Shown piece after piece: positions 41,656 to 44,700 of a stretch of DNA of 44,700 bases. Position 1 is the first letter of the stretch; each line of letters begins with the position of its first letter. The translations under genes and the position numbers were made by a program. This DNA comes from Limisphaerales bacterium (lineage in GTDB: Bacteria; Verrucomicrobiota; Verrucomicrobiia; Limisphaerales; UBA11358), in assembly GCA_003139955.1 (NCBI GenBank), contig PLHK01000085.1:1-44700 (forward strand), written 5' to 3'. The notes under the pieces were generated by a model, which did not search any database, had not been told where the DNA came from, and was given only the letters and a program-made list of their open reading frames with translations.

Positions 41656-41699
41656 AAACGACGGCGGAAAATAAATTCCCGACAGCCGTTTTGGTTTTT
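41656..41699 (+). terminator. Probable terminator between pdxH and the DUF481 gene
   Basis: AAACG and ACGGC on the left (41656-41665) can pair with GCCGTTT (41685-41691) to form an imperfect hairpin followed by TTGGTTTTTC. The tail CCGTTTTGGTTTTTC closely matches the one after dnaG. It lies between convergent genes, and the A-run on its left would serve the minus strand. Pairing is weaker than at the dnaG site. Confidence 0.5.
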
Positions 41700-41703
41700 C
41701 CAA

Positions 41704-42558
41704 TCAGAATTTATAGGAGACACCGCTGATGAGTTTTACGTCATTGCGGTAATGGTTGGCGGCCGGTTCGCTTTGGTAATTGTCATCCAAAAAAGTTTTC
41801 AAGCCAAAGGTTTTGGTGATGGAAGCTTCCAGGCCGATTTCAAAATTGATGGCGTAGTTTTGCAGCTTGTCCACCTGCGGCAGGAACTCGGCGTTTTGCC
41901 AGAACCGTGCCCGGTCGCTGAATTTATGTTCAAACCGTTCGGCCAGACGCGCGGTGGCAAAAGAGTTATATTCGTCGCCCAAGTGTTCGTTCTGATAGCC
42001 GACGCCCGCTTCGACCGCGAGCGTGGTGTTAGTCTGCTTGATCAGATAATAACCGACACCGGGGCCAAGGTTGAAGCGGTAATCCAAATCGGCAATGACA
42101 TCGCGCATGGCGTCCACGCGCGCATAAGCGTAAAACCTTTCCGAGAACAGATGATTCCACTGCGCAAAACCGCTGTAATTATTCACGTTTTCAACCGAAT
42201 CCTGACTTCCGTAAGCACCGGAAGCGCCCAGGGAAAATTCGTTGTCCGGCGTTTTTCTGTCGGTCGCGATGGAACCGGAGTAAAGCAGTGTGTGGCTGTT
42301 GCCGCGCGTCAACGTCAGGCCAGCGGAAACTGAACTGGCCCACGGATATTTCACAGCCATCTCCATGGCGGCGGGCGGCGCAGGCGCAGGCGCCGGCGCG
42401 GGTGTAGCGTCAACGACATTAGTCACGGTGACAACGTTGGTCACCAAAATACTGACCACATTGGTCACGGTCACGATGTTGGTTTGCGCCGTGGTTGATA
42501 AAGAAAATGCCGTCAGGACGGCGGCGACAATGGACAGGATTGCGGGGTATTTTTTCAT
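41704..42558 (-). CDS. DUF481 outer-membrane beta-barrel protein
   Basis: The 284-residue protein has a signal peptide (AILSIVAAVLTAFSLSTTAQ) and then an N-terminal stretch of repeated TNVV units with an APAPAPAPP linker. The following DUF481 domain has alternating beta-strands: SVSAGLTLTRGNSHT, YSGFAQWNHLFSERFY, GPGVGYYLIKQTNTTLAVEAGVG. It ends in SYKF, a terminal aromatic residue typical of outer-membrane proteins. E. coli YdiY is a DUF481 member; the transported compound is unknown. It is transcribed alone after the gyrA terminator. Confidence 0.88.
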   Translation of the reverse strand: MKKYPAILSIVAAVLTAFSLSTTAQTNIVTVTNVVSILVTNVVTVTNVVDATPAPAPAPAPPAAMEMAVKYPWASSVSAGLTLTRGNSHTLLYSGSIATDRKTPDNEFSLGASGAYGSQDSVENVNNYSGFAQWNHLFSERFYAYARVDAMRDVIADLDYRFNLGPGVGYYLIKQTNTTLAVEAGVGYQNEHLGDEYNSFATARLAERFEHKFSDRARFWQNAEFLPQVDKLQNYAINFEIGLEASITKTFGLKTFLDDNYQSEPAANHYRNDVKLISGVSYKF

Positions 42559-42563
42559 TCAAT

Positions 42564-42601
42564 AAAAAATGGCCGCACAAAAAACACGATTTGTACGGCC
42601 A
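42564..42601 (-). terminator. Rho-independent terminator of gyrA
   Basis: A 12-bp stem with one mismatch (42570-42581 with 42590-42601) and an 8-nt loop is followed on the minus strand by a run of six T (complement of AAAAAA at 42564-42569). It lies 20 bases after the gyrA stop and 5 bases before the start of the DUF481 gene, so the DUF481 promoter must overlap or lie upstream inside gyrA. Confidence 0.85.
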
Positions 42602-42621
42602 AGGCAAGTGCGATTAAAAAA

Positions 42622-44700
42622 TTATTTCACTGGTTCGATTTCAACCGCGGAAGCTTCCTTGTCCTCGCCAATAACTGAGGCAATGGCCTGCAGCTTGTCG
42701 CCGGCGTCGAGGTTCACCAGTTTTACACCTTGCGTGTTGCGGCCGGCTTCGCGGATGCCCGCAACGGGAATCCGCACCATCTGTCCGCCAACGGTGATCA
42801 ACATGATTTCGTCGGTATCACGCACGGTCAGCGCACCGACCACGCCGCCGGTCTTGTCACCGGTTTTCATCGTGATAATGCCTTTGCCGCCGCGCGACTG
42901 GACGCGGTATTCATCGAAGCCCGTGCGCTTGCCGATACCGTTCTCGCCGGCGACCAGCAGAGCCGAGTCGGCAACCACGATCGCCGCCGCCACCAGTGCG
43001 TCCGTTTTTTCCAAACTGATGCCGCGCACGCCGCCCGCCGCCCGCCCCATCGAGCGCACGTCCGTTTCGTGGAAGCGGATGCTCATGCCTTCTTTGGTGA
43101 TCAAAACCACGTCGTCGCCCGGATCGCCTTCGCCCGTGCTGCCGCGTGTCAACTTAACGTCAATCAGCGTATCGCCCGGCTCGATGCCGATGGCGATGAT
43201 GCCGCCTTTGCGCACGTTGGAAAATTCGTTCAGCGACGTTTTTTTCACCGTGCCCTGCTGCGTGGCAAAAAATAATTCGCCCGACTGTTCCCATGTCACG
43301 TCTTTCTTATCTGCGTCGGTCTTCGACAAGATGCGGATGAGCGCGGCGACTTTTTCATCCGCCTTGAGTTCCAAAAGGTTCGCGATGCTCCGGCCCTTCG
43401 CGGCGCGGCCCATATCAGGGATCTCGTGAACTCGCTCGACATACACACGGCCCGTGTTCGTGAAGAACATGAGGTAATCATGCGTGCTCGCCGTGAACAG
43501 ATGCTCGACGAAATCCTTGTCGTCCGGCGTCTCGCCTTCCTTTGTCGTCATGCCGATGACGCCTTTACCGCCGCGCCGCTGCGCGCGATACTGGCTGACG
43601 TTCGTGCGCTTGAGGAGACCATTGTGCGTGAGCGTGATGATGACACCTTCGTTCGCGATCAGGTCTTCGATGGCGATTTCGCCTTCGTCTGGCACAATTT
43701 CCGTTTTGCGCGGCGTTGCGTGCTTTTCCTTGATCGCCAGAAGTTCGGCCTTGATGATGGCCATCACGCGCGATTCTTTAGCGAGAATGTCGAGCAGGTC
43801 TTTGATGACTTCAATCAACGCCTTGTATTCCTTGTCAATTCGGTCAATTTCTAAACCGGTCAACTGATACAAACGCAGTTCCAAAATCGCGTCCACCTGC
43901 CGCTCGGTCAGCGCGTAGCGCCCGGCTTCCAAGCGCGTCTCGCTGCGAATAAGGATGCCCCACTTCTCGACTTGTGCGCGCGACCATTCAAACGCCAGCA
44001 GTTTGACGCGCGCCTCATCGCGGTTTTTGCTCGAACGGATGATGTGGATGAACTCGTCGAGGTTCGACAATGCGGCGATGTAGCCTTCGAGCAGCTCGGC
44101 GCGCTCCTCGGCCTTGCGCAATTCAAAGCGCGTGCGGCGCAAAATCACTTCACGGCGATGCTCGATGTAGCACTGGATGATCTGCTTGAGATTGAGCGTC
44201 TTCGGCCGGCCGTGATCAATCGCCAAGGAATTGACGCTGAACGAAACTTCGAGTTGCGTGTGCTGAAACAGTTTTGCGATGACCACCTTCGGCATGCCGT
44301 CACGCTTCAATTCAATGACCAATCGGCAATGCTCGTCCGACTCGTTGCGCATCGCGGAAATTTCCGTGATGATCTTTTCATTCACAAGGTTCGCGATCTG
44401 TTCTTCCAGCGCCGCGCGATTCACGTTGAACGGAATTTCCGTGATAACGATCTGCTCGCGATTGCCCTTCATCTCCTCCACGCCAATGCGGCCGCGCAAC
44501 TTGAGACTGCCCTTACCCGTCGCAAAATAATTCTTGATGCCCTCGACCCCACAGAGAAAGCCACCCGTCGGAAAATCCGGGCCCTTGATGAATTTCATCA
44601 ACTCCGGAATCGTGATGTCCGGCTTGTCGATCTGCGCGCAAATGCCGTCCACGACTTCGCCTAAATTATGCGGCGCCATGTTCGTCGCCATGCCGACGGC
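42622..44700 (-). CDS. gyrA: DNA gyrase subunit A (partial, N-terminus outside window)
   Basis: Type IIA topoisomerase subunit; introduces negative supercoils with GyrB. The frame runs off the window end: AVG precedes MATNMAPHNLGEV, a segment inside the breakage-reunion domain, so the first part with the catalytic tyrosine is outside. Visible parts are GPDFPTGG, the coiled-coil arm and the C-terminal beta-pinwheel with six-blade-type repeats. The GyrA box QRRGGKG (in YRAQRRGGKGVIGM) identifies it as GyrA and not ParC, and a second QSRGGKG is present. The C-terminus is acidic (DKEASAVEIEPVK). It is followed by a clear terminator. Confidence 0.96.
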   Translation of the reverse strand, partial: AVGMATNMAPHNLGEVVDGICAQIDKPDITIPELMKFIKGPDFPTGGFLCGVEGIKNYFATGKGSLKLRGRIGVEEMKGNREQIVITEIPFNVNRAALEEQIANLVNEKIITEISAMRNESDEHCRLVIELKRDGMPKVVIAKLFQHTQLEVSFSVNSLAIDHGRPKTLNLKQIIQCYIEHRREVILRRTRFELRKAEERAELLEGYIAALSNLDEFIHIIRSSKNRDEARVKLLAFEWSRAQVEKWGILIRSETRLEAGRYALTERQVDAILELRLYQLTGLEIDRIDKEYKALIEVIKDLLDILAKESRVMAIIKAELLAIKEKHATPRKTEIVPDEGEIAIEDLIANEGVIITLTHNGLLKRTNVSQYRAQRRGGKGVIGMTTKEGETPDDKDFVEHLFTASTHDYLMFFTNTGRVYVERVHEIPDMGRAAKGRSIANLLELKADEKVAALIRILSKTDADKKDVTWEQSGELFFATQQGTVKKTSLNEFSNVRKGGIIAIGIEPGDTLIDVKLTRGSTGEGDPGDDVVLITKEGMSIRFHETDVRSMGRAAGGVRGISLEKTDALVAAAIVVADSALLVAGENGIGKRTGFDEYRVQSRGGKGIITMKTGDKTGGVVGALTVRDTDEIMLITVGGQMVRIPVAGIREAGRNTQGVKLVNLDAGDKLQAIASVIGEDKEASAVEIEPVK

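Noticed and set aside
42622-44700. ParC (topoisomerase IV) instead of GyrA
   Set aside because: The GyrA box QRRGGKG is present in the C-terminal domain, which ParC lacks.

Overview
The window is a gene-dense, GC-rich bacterial chromosome segment with no gene-free stretch longer than about 150 bases. It has no tRNA, rRNA, CRISPR array or insertion sequence that I can recognise. Gene content points to Verrucomicrobiota, probably the Pedosphaera/Limisphaera side. This is an inference from PMT/TPR membrane proteins with the NFDD motif, a planctomycete-type cytochrome, secreted DUF362 and pseudopilin proteins, a GspE of the MshEN type, and several families of short palindromic repeats. No marker RNA is present to prove it.

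Layout. 1-1677 (minus): two tail-anchored coiled-coil membrane proteins and a DNA alkyltransferase cut by the window edge. 1810-3537 (plus): an M3 oligopeptidase. 3595-12160 (minus): a long co-directional array holding a PhoB/PhoR-like two-component pair, a pseudopilin, ispF, a PMT-like glycosyltransferase with TPRs, APS kinase, a PuuD-like amidohydrolase translationally coupled to an NtrC-like regulator, and a small membrane protein. 12311-15384: a small putative lipoprotein, a DUF2442 protein, the NAD(P)HX repair enzyme and a secreted DUF362 protein. 15397-19726 (plus): a TPR lipoprotein, a CvpA-like protein and DnaG, ending in a clear terminator. 20291-26076 (plus): a two-domain CbiX-like chelatase, a Gfo/Idh/MocA oxidoreductase, then tyrA-aroA-cmk-plsC. 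26073-28588 (minus): DUF4404, tmk, cysS. 28709-33174 (plus): the NfeD/slipin pair followed by a TPR membrane protein, an FmdB zinc ribbon and a proline-rich secreted protein. 33171-35770 (minus): GspE and a TPR/MshEN companion. 35915-41641 (plus): a very large GH13 plus glycogen-debranching fusion, a membrane protein and pdxH. 41704-44700 (minus): a DUF481 porin-like protein and gyrA, cut by the window edge.

The genes are mostly housekeeping: aromatic amino acids, nucleotides, isoprenoids, B6, replication and envelope. I see no defence island, prophage or biosynthetic cluster.

The most unusual signal is a set of short imperfect palindromes of at least four unrelated sequence families. All share one design: two 25-30 nt arms, each built from a short internal repeat. 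One 66-bp copy sits in frame inside aroA as 22 extra codons, one fills the whole aroA-cmk gap and supplies the annotated cmk start codon, one supplies the C-terminus of the CbiX-like protein, and one separates phoB from phoR. A second notable signal is a three-unit, 11-bp-period GTCAC array upstream of the phoB-like gene, which matches the architecture of a Pho box.
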